Below are positions 7,456-14,190 of a stretch of DNA of 19,654 nt, one piece after another. Made by a program: the position numbers and the translations under genes. The DNA comes from an uncultured Collinsella sp. Its GTDB lineage: Bacteria; Actinomycetota; Coriobacteriia; Coriobacteriales; Coriobacteriaceae. Each line of letters begins with the position of its first letter. Position 1 is the first letter of the stretch. The stretch is from the NCBI GenBank assembly GCA_900554465.1, contig USHF01000009.1:1-19654 (forward strand), given 5' to 3'. The notes under the pieces are model-generated. The model saw only the letters and a list, made by a program, of their open reading frames with translations, was not told the DNA's origin and did not search any database.

Positions 7456-7484
7456 TAGTCATCGGGGACGTTCCTGAATGACTA
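7456..7484 (+). repeat. GGGGAC-core inverted-repeat element
   Basis: TAGTCAT (7456-7462) and ATGACTA (7478-7484) are exact inverted arms around CGGGGACGTTCCTGA. The core matches those in the cluster at 7979-8065, while the arms are different. It lies between the purN terminator and the EIIA ribosome binding site. Confidence 0.7.
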
Positions 7485-7502
7485 GGTGAGAGAGGTGAGC
7501 GC

Positions 7503-7967
7503 ATGGCGGATAACGAAGCGCTGTTTACGCCTGAGCTGGTGTTTTTTGATTGGGAGTGTGCGACGCCGGGTGAGGTGTTTGCGCAACTCGAGAGTGAGCT
7601 TGCTCCGCGCGGCTACATTGCCGACGGTTGGCTCGACGCCGTTCGCACGCGCGAGGATGCCTATCCCACGGGTCTTGCCATGCCGGCGGCAAACATTGCC
7701 ATTCCGCATACCGATCCGGGGTTTGTGGCCAAGCCCTATATCGCGGTGGTGAAGCCCTCCGCGCCCGTGACATTTAACGCTATGGCTGGCATGGGCGCTC
7801 CGGTGCCGGCGCAGATCGTCATCAATCTGGGCATCGCCGAGCCGGGCGGCCAGGTCGAGGCTCTGCAGGCGCTCATGAACATCTTTATGGACGCCGATGC
7901 CGCAGCCGACGTGCTCGGCCAGACCACGCCGCAGGGCATGGTCGACGCCATCCGCCGCCACTTCTAA
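7503..7967 (+). CDS. PTS EIIA domain protein (fructose/mannitol-galactitol class)
   Basis: EIIA proteins of this class receive a phosphoryl group from HPr on a histidine and pass it to EIIB during sugar uptake. The 154 residues form one domain. PAANIAIPHTDP places the phospho-acceptor at His69, matching the IAIPH motif of the family. The C-terminal part (LQALMNIFMDADAAADVLGQ) matches the usual final helices. It is nearest in style to galactitol or ascorbate-type EIIA, but the sugar cannot be told from the sequence. AGAGGTGAG precedes the ATG. No EIIB, EIIC, HPr or sugar catabolic gene is nearby, and repeat elements lie on both sides, so it stands alone. It may serve a permease encoded elsewhere or act in regulation. 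Confidence 0.88.
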   Translation: MADNEALFTPELVFFDWECATPGEVFAQLESELAPRGYIADGWLDAVRTREDAYPTGLAMPAANIAIPHTDPGFVAKPYIAVVKPSAPVTFNAMAGMGAPVPAQIVINLGIAEPGGQVEALQALMNIFMDADAAADVLGQTTPQGMVDAIRRHF

Positions 7968-7978
7968 GGTGGGGCTAA

Positions 7979-8124
7979 GCCGGCACCTAGGGACGTTCCT
8001 TATGTGCCGGCACTTGGGGACTGTCCCTAACTGCCGGCAGAAAAGGAACGTCCCTAACTGCCGGCTGCCAGAGCTGTCCCCTTTGCACCAAAATGGTGCA
8101 GATTAACCTGTCCCCAATGCACCA
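7979..8124. repeat. Tandem cluster of four GGGAC-core inverted repeats
   Basis: Four overlapping or adjacent hairpins fill the space between the EIIA gene and the isomerase gene. First, GCCGGCAC / GTGCCGGC (7979-8011) surrounds AGGGACGTTCCT. Second, TGCCGGCA / TGCCGGCA (8005-8039) surrounds GGGGACTGTCCC. Third, GCCGGCAG / CTGCCGGC (8033-8065) surrounds GGAACGTCCC. Fourth, TGGTGCA / TGCACCA (8094-8124) surrounds ACCTGTCCCC, with a small extra hairpin at 8084-8100. The first two are in one orientation, the last two in the other. Bases 8125-8191 hold only the leader of the isomerase gene. Confidence 0.8.
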
Positions 8125-8191
8125 AGCGTGCCGCGGGGGCTGCGTTGTGACACAATGCCGTTTGTTCGATTCGTTATGCGAAAGGCCAACT

Positions 8192-9412
8192 ATGGCAAAT
8201 AAGAAAAAGAACCCCGCACCCGAGCCGACGCCCGAGCAGCAGGCTCGCGCCGCCTCCAGCTCTCGCAAGAAGCAGCGCAAGACCCGCGTGTCCAAGACCG
8301 TCAAGATCGTTCTGGTGGTCATCGGCGTGCTGGCAATGCTGCTTTCCGTCTCGGCCATGGCGTGCTCCGGCCTGATGTCGCAGGCGGAGGATACCTCGGG
8401 CTACAAGCTTACCGGCGGTGTAGCTGCCACTATCAACGGCACCAACCTCACCGAGGACACCGTGACCAAGCAGATCATGAGCATGCGCACGTCCTACGGC
8501 TACACCAAGGACAAGGACTGGGCGCAGTACCTGGTCGACAACGACCTCACGCCCAAGAAGTACCGCAAGCAACTCATCGACTCCTACACGCAGCAGATTC
8601 TGCTTCAACAGGCACAGAAGGAGAACGGCGTGACGGTGTCGGACGAGGAGGTCGAGAAGGCTTGGAAGGACGCATGCAAGAGCGCGGGCGGTGCCAAGGC
8701 CTTTAAGAAGACCCTCAAGACCTACGGCTATACCGAGGATACCTACAAGGATTCGCTCAAGGAGAGTCTGGCGCAGCAGAAACTCAAGGATGCCGTCGCG
8801 CCCACGAGCAAGCCCAAGGACAGCGAGATCGTCGATTACATCAACGAAAACCTGTCCAGCTACAACGACGCCCGCCGCTCGTCGAACATCCTGATCAAGG
8901 TTGATTCCGACGCTTCCGACGAGAACAAGGCTGCCGCCAAGGCCAAGGCGCAGGAGTGCCTGGACAAGATCAACTCCGGTGAGCTGAGCTTTGAGGACGC
9001 CGTTGAGCAGTACTCCGAGGACACCGGTTCCAAGGAGAAGAAGGGCGATGTGGGCTGGGATAAGCTCACCACCTTTGTCGACAGCTACAAGACGGCGCTC
9101 GAGGGGCTCAACAAGGGCGACGTGAGCGAAGTCATCGAGTCGACCTATGGCTACCACATCATCAAGTGCACCGACTACTTCCATGTCGATAATCAGGTTG
9201 ATGACATCAACCAGGTGCCCAAGGCCATCAAGAAGTACGTCTCCAACGTGGTGAAGACGCAGGCGGCCAGTACCGCGTACAGTGAGTGGCTGGAGCAGTA
9301 CAAGAAGGACGCCGACATTACCGTCAACCCCATGCCCAAGGACGTACCCTATAACGTGAGCCTGAAGGGCGTCACCAAGAGTTCGACCGACAATTCGTCG
9401 ACGACTGAGTAA
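8192..9412 (+). CDS. SurA/PrsA-like peptidyl-prolyl cis-trans isomerase, membrane anchored
   Basis: This is a predicted extracytoplasmic foldase of 406 residues. A lysine-rich cytoplasmic N-terminus (1-35) precedes one hydrophobic segment (about 37-58) ending AMACSG. The Cys could be a lipidation site, but the lipobox is poor, so an uncleaved anchor is also possible. Residues 75-225 form a SurA-N/trigger-factor-like helical chaperone region. The parvulin domain covers about 228-328: ILIKVDSD, ELSFEDAVEQYSED, KGDVGW, LNKGDVSEVIESTYGYHIIK. The usual first histidine (HILI) is Asn232, while His322 in GYHIIK is kept. The C-terminal tail is rich in Ser/Thr. The ATG at 8192 has AAAGG 6 nt upstream; an upstream GTG at 8093 would start inside a repeat and is rejected. 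Secreted proteins are the expected clients. Confidence 0.88.
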   Translation: MANKKKNPAPEPTPEQQARAASSSRKKQRKTRVSKTVKIVLVVIGVLAMLLSVSAMACSGLMSQAEDTSGYKLTGGVAATINGTNLTEDTVTKQIMSMRTSYGYTKDKDWAQYLVDNDLTPKKYRKQLIDSYTQQILLQQAQKENGVTVSDEEVEKAWKDACKSAGGAKAFKKTLKTYGYTEDTYKDSLKESLAQQKLKDAVAPTSKPKDSEIVDYINENLSSYNDARRSSNILIKVDSDASDENKAAAKAKAQECLDKINSGELSFEDAVEQYSEDTGSKEKKGDVGWDKLTTFVDSYKTALEGLNKGDVSEVIESTYGYHIIKCTDYFHVDNQVDDINQVPKAIKKYVSNVVKTQAASTAYSEWLEQYKKDADITVNPMPKDVPYNVSLKGVTKSSTDNSSTTE

Positions 9413-9466
9413 TCATGGGGCGGCGCTCGTGTGAGTGTCGCCCGCACTATTGAGGAGGATTTGCAG

Positions 9467-9910
9467 ATGACCAACGAAGAGCTGCAGAAGGAAATGATCG
9501 CAGCCATGAAGGCTAAGGACAAGGTTCGCCTGTCCATCATTCGCCAGGTCAAGGCCGAGGTGAAGAATATCGAGGTCAACGAGCGCCGCGATGTGACCGA
9601 GGAAGACGTCAACAGCATGATCAAGCGTCTGATTAAGCAGACGAGCGAGACGCTGGAGATGTCCATCAAGGCCGGCACCGACCAAGAGCGTACCGACAAC
9701 CTGACCGAGCAGGTCAAGATTCTGGAGAGCCTGCTGCCCGCGCAGGTTTCGGGCGAGGAGCTCGAGGCCCTGATTGAGCAAGTTATCGCCGAGCTGGGTG
9801 CCACGTCCAAGAAGCAGATGGGCCAGGTCATGGGCGCTCTGGGCAAGGCCACCGGCGGCAACTTCGACAAGCCTGCCGCGGCAAAGATCGTCGGTGCCAA
9901 ACTCGCGTAA
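9467..9910 (+). CDS. GatB/YqeY domain protein
   Basis: This is a 147-residue protein matching YqeY in length and pattern: an N-terminal helical half with MKAKDKVRLSIIRQVKAEVKNIEVNERR split over helices, then the C-terminal domain with ILESLLPAQVSGEELE and KKQMGQVMGALGKATGGNFDKPAAAKIV. That last part resembles the tail domain of GatB, the amidotransferase that makes Gln-tRNA or Asn-tRNA. The function of stand-alone YqeY is not settled; tRNA binding is inferred from the domain. The ATG at 9467 is chosen because GAGGAGG at 9452-9458 lies 8 nt upstream. It follows the isomerase gene by 54 bp and may be on the same transcript. Confidence 0.88.
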   Translation: MTNEELQKEMIAAMKAKDKVRLSIIRQVKAEVKNIEVNERRDVTEEDVNSMIKRLIKQTSETLEMSIKAGTDQERTDNLTEQVKILESLLPAQVSGEELEALIEQVIAELGATSKKQMGQVMGALGKATGGNFDKPAAAKIVGAKLA

Positions 9911-9913
9911 TTT

Positions 9914-9941
9914 GTTACGCGGTTTTACCAAACCGCGTAAC
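9914..9941 (+). terminator. Perfect 12-bp hairpin after the YqeY gene
   Basis: GTTACGCGGTTT and AAACCGCGTAAC form a perfect stem with the 4-nt loop TACC just after the stop codon. There is no T-run downstream. The end of the gene itself, GCGTAA at 9905-9910, can pair with TTACGC in the left arm, so an alternative fold exists. Confidence 0.55.
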
Positions 9942-9954
9942 GGCTCGACGCTGT

Positions 9955-10053
9955 AAACCCGTACACGCGGCAATCTGACGTTCAATTTCAAGGGCGCGAC
10001 CATAAGGTCTGCGCCCTTTCATTTCACGTCACCTTGCTCGCGTGTACGGGTTT
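9955..10053. repeat. 99-bp nested inverted-repeat element with inner terminator
   Basis: The outer arms AAACCCGTACACGCG (9955-9969) and its exact complement (10039-10053) enclose a second pair TGACGT (9976-9981) / ACGTCA (10026-10031). A third stem sits at the centre, AAGGGCGCGACC / GGTC-T-GCGCCCTT with loop ATAA (9990-10018). The central hairpin is followed by TTCATTT and could end transcription. The whole can fold as one three-tier structure. Confidence 0.75.
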
Positions 10054-10099
10054 TCGCTGACTTATGCTCAACAAGGGCGGTTGTATTATTTTCGATGCC

Positions 10100-10159
10100 C
10101 ATTGGGGACAGACTTAAATGAGTACCCACGGGGGTACTCATTTAAGTCCGTCCCCAATG
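10100..10159. repeat. Long 28-bp-arm palindrome with GGGGAC core
   Basis: Two 28-nt arms (10100-10127 and 10132-10159) are complementary except for one A-C mismatch, with the loop ACGG. Each arm contains TTGGGGAC and ACTTAAATGAGTACCC or complements. The GGGGACAGACT segment relates it to the other GGGAC-core elements. It lies between the nested repeat and the leader of the ABC importer operon. Confidence 0.8.
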
Positions 10160-10226
10160 AGTGGGTGGAAGATTGCGGGTTCTTTACGGGAATGTAGTGT
10201 GGGCTGCGGAAACGTGGTTCTTTCCG

Positions 10227-10232
10227 TACAAT
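10227..10232 (+). promoter_or_regulatory. Possible -10 box for the amino-acid ABC importer operon
   Basis: TACAAT lies 35 bases upstream of the ATPase ATG. No convincing -35 hexamer stands 16-18 bp before it. Position and the absence of another promoter-like site in 10160-10267 are the only support. Confidence 0.35.
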
Positions 10233-10267
10233 AGTTCAACTCGTGTAAACGCAGGGAAGGGACATTC

Positions 10268-10999
10268 ATGGCAGACATGATCGAGATCAAGCATCTCAAC
10301 AAGTACTTTGGCGACCTGCATGTGCTCAAAGATATCAACCTCACCGTCAAGCGCGGCGAGAAGCTCGTAATGATCGGGCCTTCCGGCTCGGGTAAGTCGA
10401 CGCTCATCCGCTGTGTCGATTATCTTGAGGAGCCCACGTCGGGCGAGGTCATCATCGACGGTACGCCGCTCACCAAAAAGAACCACCTGGAGATGGCTCG
10501 CAAGTATAGTTCCATGGTGTTTCAGCAGTTCAACCTGTATCCCAACATGACGGTGCTCGGCAACCTGACGCTCGCGCCCATCAAGCTGCAAAAGAAGAGC
10601 AAGGAGGAGGCGACCGAGATCGCCATCGCCGCGCTCAAGCGCGTCGGCATGGCGCATAAGGCCGGCGAGTATCCGCAGAATCTCTCGGGTGGTCAGCAGC
10701 AGCGCATCGCCATCGCCCGTGCCCTGTGTACCAAGCAGCCCATCATCCTGTTTGACGAGCCGACCTCGGCGCTCGACCCCGAGATGGTCCAGGAGGTTCT
10801 GGACGTTATGATTGAGCTTGCGCAGGAGGACATCACCATGATCTGCGTGACGCATGAGATGGGCTTTGCGCGCCAGGTGGCCGACCGCGTCATCTTTATG
10901 GAGGACGGCCGCATTCTGGAGGAGGGCACGCCCGAGCACTTCTTCGATAACCCCGAGAACCCGCGCTGCCGCGAGTTCCTGTCCAAGATTCTGCACTAG
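10268..10999 (+). CDS. Polar amino-acid ABC transporter ATP-binding protein
   Basis: This is the energy-coupling subunit of an amino-acid importer, 243 residues. It has every ABC motif: Walker A GPSGSGKST (37-45), Q-loop glutamine in FQQFNL (86), signature LSGGQQQR (139-146), Walker B IILFDEPTSALD (159-170) and H-loop His196 in VTHEMGFA. The closest well-known relatives by pattern are GlnQ/HisP-type ATPases. GGAAGGGA precedes the ATG. The binding-protein gene starts 8 bp after its stop, then two permease genes follow, so the operon encodes a whole importer. The substrate (glutamine, glutamate or another polar amino acid) cannot be decided. Confidence 0.95.
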   Translation: MADMIEIKHLNKYFGDLHVLKDINLTVKRGEKLVMIGPSGSGKSTLIRCVDYLEEPTSGEVIIDGTPLTKKNHLEMARKYSSMVFQQFNLYPNMTVLGNLTLAPIKLQKKSKEEATEIAIAALKRVGMAHKAGEYPQNLSGGQQQRIAIARALCTKQPIILFDEPTSALDPEMVQEVLDVMIELAQEDITMICVTHEMGFARQVADRVIFMEDGRILEEGTPEHFFDNPENPRCREFLSKILH

Positions 11000-11007
11000 G
11001 CGCGGTG

Positions 11008-11883
11008 ATGGACATGACGGATATGACGAGGGCGGCCGTGTCGCGCCGTCACTTTTTGCAGCTGGTTGGCGCCGGCATGCTTGCGCTGACGGGGACCGCG
11101 CTTACCGGTTGCGGCAACTCCGCCAGCGGCGAGGGCTCCGACAAGGGGTCTAAGCTTGCGGCCATTAAGTCGCGCGGCCATCTGAATGCCGGCGTTAAGA
11201 AGGATGTTCCCGGTTACGGCTATTACGACACCGCCAAGGGCCGCTTTGAGGGCATGGAAGTCGATTTGTGCTACCAGATCGCCGCTGCCGTCTTTGGCGT
11301 GAGCTACAAGGAGGCCCGCGCCCAGGAGCTTGTCGAGTTCACCGATGTAACGCCCAAGACGCGCGGTCCGCTGATCGATAACGGCCAGCTCGATGTGGTT
11401 GCGGCGACCTACACCATCACCGACGAGCGCAAGAAGAGCTGGGATTTCTCGACGCCGTACCGTACCGACTACGTGGGACTCATGGTCAAGAAGCGTTCGG
11501 GCTTCACCTCGATTGAGGACCTGGACGGCAAGGTCATCGGCGTGAGCCAGGGTGCTACCACGCAGGGCCTGATCGAGCAGATGATCAAGGACAACGGCTT
11601 TAGCTGCAAGCCCGAGTTTAGGGCCTTTAGCGGCTATCCCATCATCAAGAGTTCGCTCGACGCCGGCAATATCGACGTCTTTGCCATGGACCGCTCCACG
11701 CTGGCCGGCTACATGAACGAGACCGTTGAGCTGCTGCAGCCCGAGGTCAAGTTTGGCGAGCAGGGCTACGGCGTGGCGACCAAGAAGGGCTGCGACCTTT
11801 CGGCCGTGGTCGATCAGGTGATTTGCGATCGCCTGGCCGATGGCTGGCTCGACCAAGAGGTCAAGACCTGGGGTCTTGTATAG
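11008..11883 (+). CDS. Amino-acid ABC transporter substrate-binding lipoprotein (Tat-type signal)
   Basis: This 291-residue extracytoplasmic binding protein of the family-3 (GlnH/FliY-like) type captures the amino acid and delivers it to the permeases. The N-terminus has SRRHFLQL (twin arginines at 13-14), a hydrophobic stretch, and the lipobox LTGC with Cys35, so it looks like a lipoprotein exported by the Tat pathway. The mature part has family segments: FEGMEVDLCYQIAAAVFG, VEFTDVTPKTRGPLI, QLDVVAATYTITDERKKSWDFS, PYRTDYVGLMVKK, DLDGKVIGVSQGATTQ and AMDRSTLAGYM. An ATG at 11008 is chosen, 7 nt after a weak AGG; a GTG one codon earlier and an ATG at 11014 are possible. A Ser-Gly linker follows the lipid Cys, as usual for anchored lipoproteins. 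Confidence 0.93.
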   Translation: MDMTDMTRAAVSRRHFLQLVGAGMLALTGTALTGCGNSASGEGSDKGSKLAAIKSRGHLNAGVKKDVPGYGYYDTAKGRFEGMEVDLCYQIAAAVFGVSYKEARAQELVEFTDVTPKTRGPLIDNGQLDVVAATYTITDERKKSWDFSTPYRTDYVGLMVKKRSGFTSIEDLDGKVIGVSQGATTQGLIEQMIKDNGFSCKPEFRAFSGYPIIKSSLDAGNIDVFAMDRSTLAGYMNETVELLQPEVKFGEQGYGVATKKGCDLSAVVDQVICDRLADGWLDQEVKTWGLV

Positions 11884-11908
11884 GCGCATCGTCCAAGGAA
11901 GGAATCAA

Positions 11909-12655
11909 ATGCTCGAAGGATTATTTGACGCCGACCGTTGGTCGACGACATTTCAAAACATGGGGCCCTTCTGGGAGGGCTTTGGCGTGACGCTACAGGT
12001 GGTCGTTGCCGGTCTGCTGCTGTCGCTGGTGCTGGGCACGCTGCTGGGTGTGTTCTCTACCACCCGTTCGCGCGTGCTGCGCGCCATAAGCCGCGTGTAC
12101 GTGGAGTTTTACCAGAACACCCCGTTGCCCGTGCAGGTGCTCTTTATGTACATGGCTGGTCCGCAGTTTTTGCAGGCCATAACCGGTGCCGACCAGCCGG
12201 TGCGCATCGCGCCGTTCGTGCTGGGCTTCTTGGGCGTGGGCCTGTATCACGCGGCCTACATCTCGGAGGTTATCCGCACCGGTATCGAGGCGGTTCCGCG
12301 CGGTCAGATGGAGGCGGCGCAGAGCCAGGGCTTCACCCGTGCGCAGGCGTACTGGTACATCGTGCTGCCCCAGACATTCAAGATCATTCTGCCGCCGCTG
12401 TGCAACCAGGCACTCAACCTAGTCAAGAACACGTCGGTGCTGGCGCTTGTGGCCGGCGGCGACCTTATGTACCGTTCCGACAACTTTGTGAGTCTGTACG
12501 GTTACCTGCAGGGATACATCGTCTGCTGCCTTATGTACTTCATCATCTGCTTTCCGCTCGCCATGCTGGTGCAGTGGCTCGAGCGCCGCTCCAAGGAGCG
12601 TCCGCGCGGCGTGAGCCTCGCCGAGCTGGGGCTCGACAACGTAGAGGAGGCCTAG
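11909..12655 (+). CDS. Amino-acid ABC transporter permease (first)
   Basis: This is an inner-membrane permease subunit of 248 residues, with about five hydrophobic segments: near 24-48, 70-90, 100-118, 155-183 and 198-222. The EAA loop that contacts the ATPase is GQMEAAQSQGF followed by YIVLPQTFKIILPPL (132-164). YVEFYQNTPLPVQVLF marks it as a HisM/GlnP-type amino-acid permease. AAGGAAGGAA just upstream of the ATG at 11909 decides the start; an earlier in-frame ATG lies inside the binding-protein gene and is rejected. It should pair with the second permease as a heterodimer. Confidence 0.94.
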   Translation: MLEGLFDADRWSTTFQNMGPFWEGFGVTLQVVVAGLLLSLVLGTLLGVFSTTRSRVLRAISRVYVEFYQNTPLPVQVLFMYMAGPQFLQAITGADQPVRIAPFVLGFLGVGLYHAAYISEVIRTGIEAVPRGQMEAAQSQGFTRAQAYWYIVLPQTFKIILPPLCNQALNLVKNTSVLALVAGGDLMYRSDNFVSLYGYLQGYIVCCLMYFIICFPLAMLVQWLERRSKERPRGVSLAELGLDNVEEA

Positions 12656-12658
12656 CGC

Positions 12659-13297
12659 ATGGAAATCTTCAACGCGACCAACCTGCTCTACATTTGGGGC
12701 GGCTTTGTTAAGACCATCGAGATCTCGGCGCTGTCGATCTTTTTCTCGCTCATCTTTGGCACGGTGCTGGCGCTTGTTAAAAGCTATGCGCCCCGCCCGT
12801 TCCGTATTCTGGTGAGCGCCTATATCGAGCTGTTCCGTTGCACGCCGAACCTGCTGTGGATCCTGTTTATCTACTTTACGGTGCAGGGTTTGGACATTGT
12901 GATTTCGACCATCGCCTTTACGCTGTTTACCAGCGCTGTTATGGCCGAGATTGTACGCGGCGGCCTCAACTCGATTCCGCGCGGCCAGTTTGAGGCAGCG
13001 CAGAGCCAGGGCTTTGGCTTCTTTGCCACCATGCGCTACATCATTCTGCCGCAGACGTTTAAGACGATCATCCCGGCGCTGTTTAGCCAATGCACGACCG
13101 TCATCAAGGACAGCTCGTATCTTTCGGGCATTAACGTGGCCGAGCTCATGTACACGGCAAACGTCGTGATGGCTCACGCGATCGATCTGTCGCAGGTGCT
13201 TATGCTCTACGGCCTGGTGTTTGCGATGTACTTTGTGCTCAACTTTGGTATCTCGCTGCTGGTCCGAGCTTACCAACGCCGCATCGTAGCCGCATAG
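12659..13297 (+). CDS. Amino-acid ABC transporter permease (second)
   Basis: This 212-residue membrane protein is paired with the preceding permease. Hydrophobic segments lie near residues 18-40, 55-75, 78-98, 130-160 and 183-205. It has the FRCTPNLLWILFIYF segment typical of HisQ/GlnP proteins and the EAA loop GQFEAAQSQGFGFF with YIILPQTFKTIIPAL. AGAGGAGG at 12643-12650 lies in the end of the upstream gene with 8 nt spacing, and the two genes are 3 bp apart, so translation is probably coupled. The stop codon is followed with no gap by a 106-bp inverted-repeat element. Confidence 0.94.
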   Translation: MEIFNATNLLYIWGGFVKTIEISALSIFFSLIFGTVLALVKSYAPRPFRILVSAYIELFRCTPNLLWILFIYFTVQGLDIVISTIAFTLFTSAVMAEIVRGGLNSIPRGQFEAAQSQGFGFFATMRYIILPQTFKTIIPALFSQCTTVIKDSSYLSGINVAELMYTANVVMAHAIDLSQVLMLYGLVFAMYFVLNFGISLLVRAYQRRIVAA

Positions 13298-13403
13298 CCT
13301 GGCTTTCCCTGGCACCCAACCTTGGCCTTCAAACCGTCGCTCGCGTACCAAAGTACGCGTCGCTCCTCTTTCAGGCCAATCTTGGGCACCAGGAAAACCC
13401 AGG
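13298..13403. repeat. 106-bp imperfect inverted-repeat element after the permease gene
   Basis: Arms of 31 nt (13298-13328 and 13373-13403) match as complements at 25 of 31 positions. They share CCTGG, CCCAA and TTGGCCT blocks. At the centre CGCGTAC-CAAA-GTACGCG (13342-13359) forms a perfect 7-bp hairpin, and GTCGCTC occurs on both sides of it. It begins at the base after the stop codon. No coding frame is evident. It could act as a terminator or be a non-autonomous mobile element. Confidence 0.65.
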
Positions 13404-13417
13404 TACGCTATCGTGGG

Positions 13418-13441
13418 AAAAGGCGATAAACAGCCTTTTTT
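13418..13441 (+). terminator. Small hairpin with T-run before the kinase-like gene
   Basis: AAAAGGC and GCCTTTT pair around the loop GATAAACA, and the T-run continues to 13441. It would end read-through from the ABC operon. It is only 24 bases before the next start codon, so it might instead attenuate that gene. Confidence 0.6.
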
Positions 13442-13465
13442 CTTATCTGTTAGAAAGGAATCGCG

Positions 13466-14089
13466 ATGAGCGATCTGGAGAACAAGAAGAGTCCTGTGGT
13501 CATTACCATCGCGCGCGACTTTGGTGCCGAGGGCCACGAGATTGGACGCATCCTCGCCAACGAGTTGGGGATTCCGCTGTACGATAACGAGCTGCTGGTG
13601 CGTGCGTCGCTGCGCGCGGGCGAGTCGCTCGACAAGATGGCCGCCTACGACGAGCGTCTGGCCGTGGAGAACATGGCGTTCCTGCCCGACCGCTACGACG
13701 CGCGTTCGTACTCGGACAAGTTGTTCCAGAAGATGAGCCAGGTGATTTTGGACCTGGGCGAGACCGAGAGCTGCATTATCGAAGGCCGCCTGTCCGATTA
13801 CCTGCTGCGTAACAACCCCAACCACATTGCCGTATTGGTGACCGCTCCTTTTGAGGACCGCGTCGAGATTGTGCGCAAGAAGCGTGGCCTTAATAAAAAG
13901 AAGGGCGCCAAGCTGGTCAAGCAGCAGCAGAAGGCGCGCGAGGCGTTCTATAAGCGCTACAGTGCCGGAAAGTGGAAGATGACGAGCGGTAAAGACATCG
14001 TCGTCAACCGCGCCAAGCTGGGCCGCGAAGGCTGCAAAGACGTTATCGCCGCTGCCTACCGCTACAAAGTCGCCCAGCTCGAAGGCTAG
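13466..14089 (+). CDS. Cytidylate kinase-like family protein
   Basis: The 207-residue protein starts with VITIARDFGAEGHEIGRILANELG, a P-loop-like region as in the cytidylate-kinase-like family (Pfam Cytidylate_kin2), with IPLYDNELL next. Further on are SCIIEGRLSDYLL and VLVTAPFEDRVEIV, corresponding to the core strands and lid region. A lysine-rich stretch (about 142-172) follows. These proteins are thought to be nucleotide kinases, but the substrate is not established for this family, and it is not the canonical Cmk of pyrimidine metabolism. GAAAGGAA lies just upstream of the ATG. Two hairpin terminators follow, so it is probably transcribed alone. Confidence 0.85.
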   Translation: MSDLENKKSPVVITIARDFGAEGHEIGRILANELGIPLYDNELLVRASLRAGESLDKMAAYDERLAVENMAFLPDRYDARSYSDKLFQKMSQVILDLGETESCIIEGRLSDYLLRNNPNHIAVLVTAPFEDRVEIVRKKRGLNKKKGAKLVKQQQKAREAFYKRYSAGKWKMTSGKDIVVNRAKLGREGCKDVIAAAYRYKVAQLEG

Positions 14090-14095
14090 CCGACC

Positions 14096-14140
14096 AAACC
14101 CCCACAAAGGGGACAGGCACCTTTGTGGGGGTTTTGTTTT
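14096..14140 (+). terminator. Terminator carrying a GGGGACAGGCACC core
   Basis: AAACCCCCACAAAGG (14096-14110) pairs perfectly with its complement (14120-14134) around the loop GGACAGGCA, and TTTTGTTTT follows. It is a strong terminator for the kinase-like gene and also a member of the GGGAC-core repeats. A related copy in inverse orientation is at 14426-14469. Confidence 0.88.
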
Positions 14141-14142
14141 AG

Positions 14143-14185
14143 GCCGAGGGAAAGGCCTTGGCGGCAGTGCCTATCCTCGGCTTTT
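14143..14185 (+). terminator. Second terminator-like hairpin
   Basis: GCCGAGG (14143-14149) and CCTCGGC (14175-14181) pair and are followed by TTTT. Inside, AGGC and GCCT extend the stem. It may back up the terminator just before it. Confidence 0.5.
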
Positions 14186-14190
14186 GCAAA

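Noticed and set aside
8093..8191. A longer start for the isomerase gene at a GTG at 8093
   Set aside because: It would begin inside a hairpin repeat and has no ribosome site; the ATG at 8192 has AAAGG and gives a normal N-terminus before the membrane anchor.
8174..9184. A minus-strand frame of 336 codons opposite the isomerase gene, rich in Leu, Val and Gly
   Set aside because: It is the antisense of a lysine- and glutamate-rich gene; such frames arise as a matter of codon use. No start signal or family match.
12419..14107. A minus-strand open frame of 562 codons opposite the second permease and the kinase-like gene
   Set aside because: It spans two genes, a terminator and a repeat element on the other strand, with no ribosome site or domain. 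It is a shadow.
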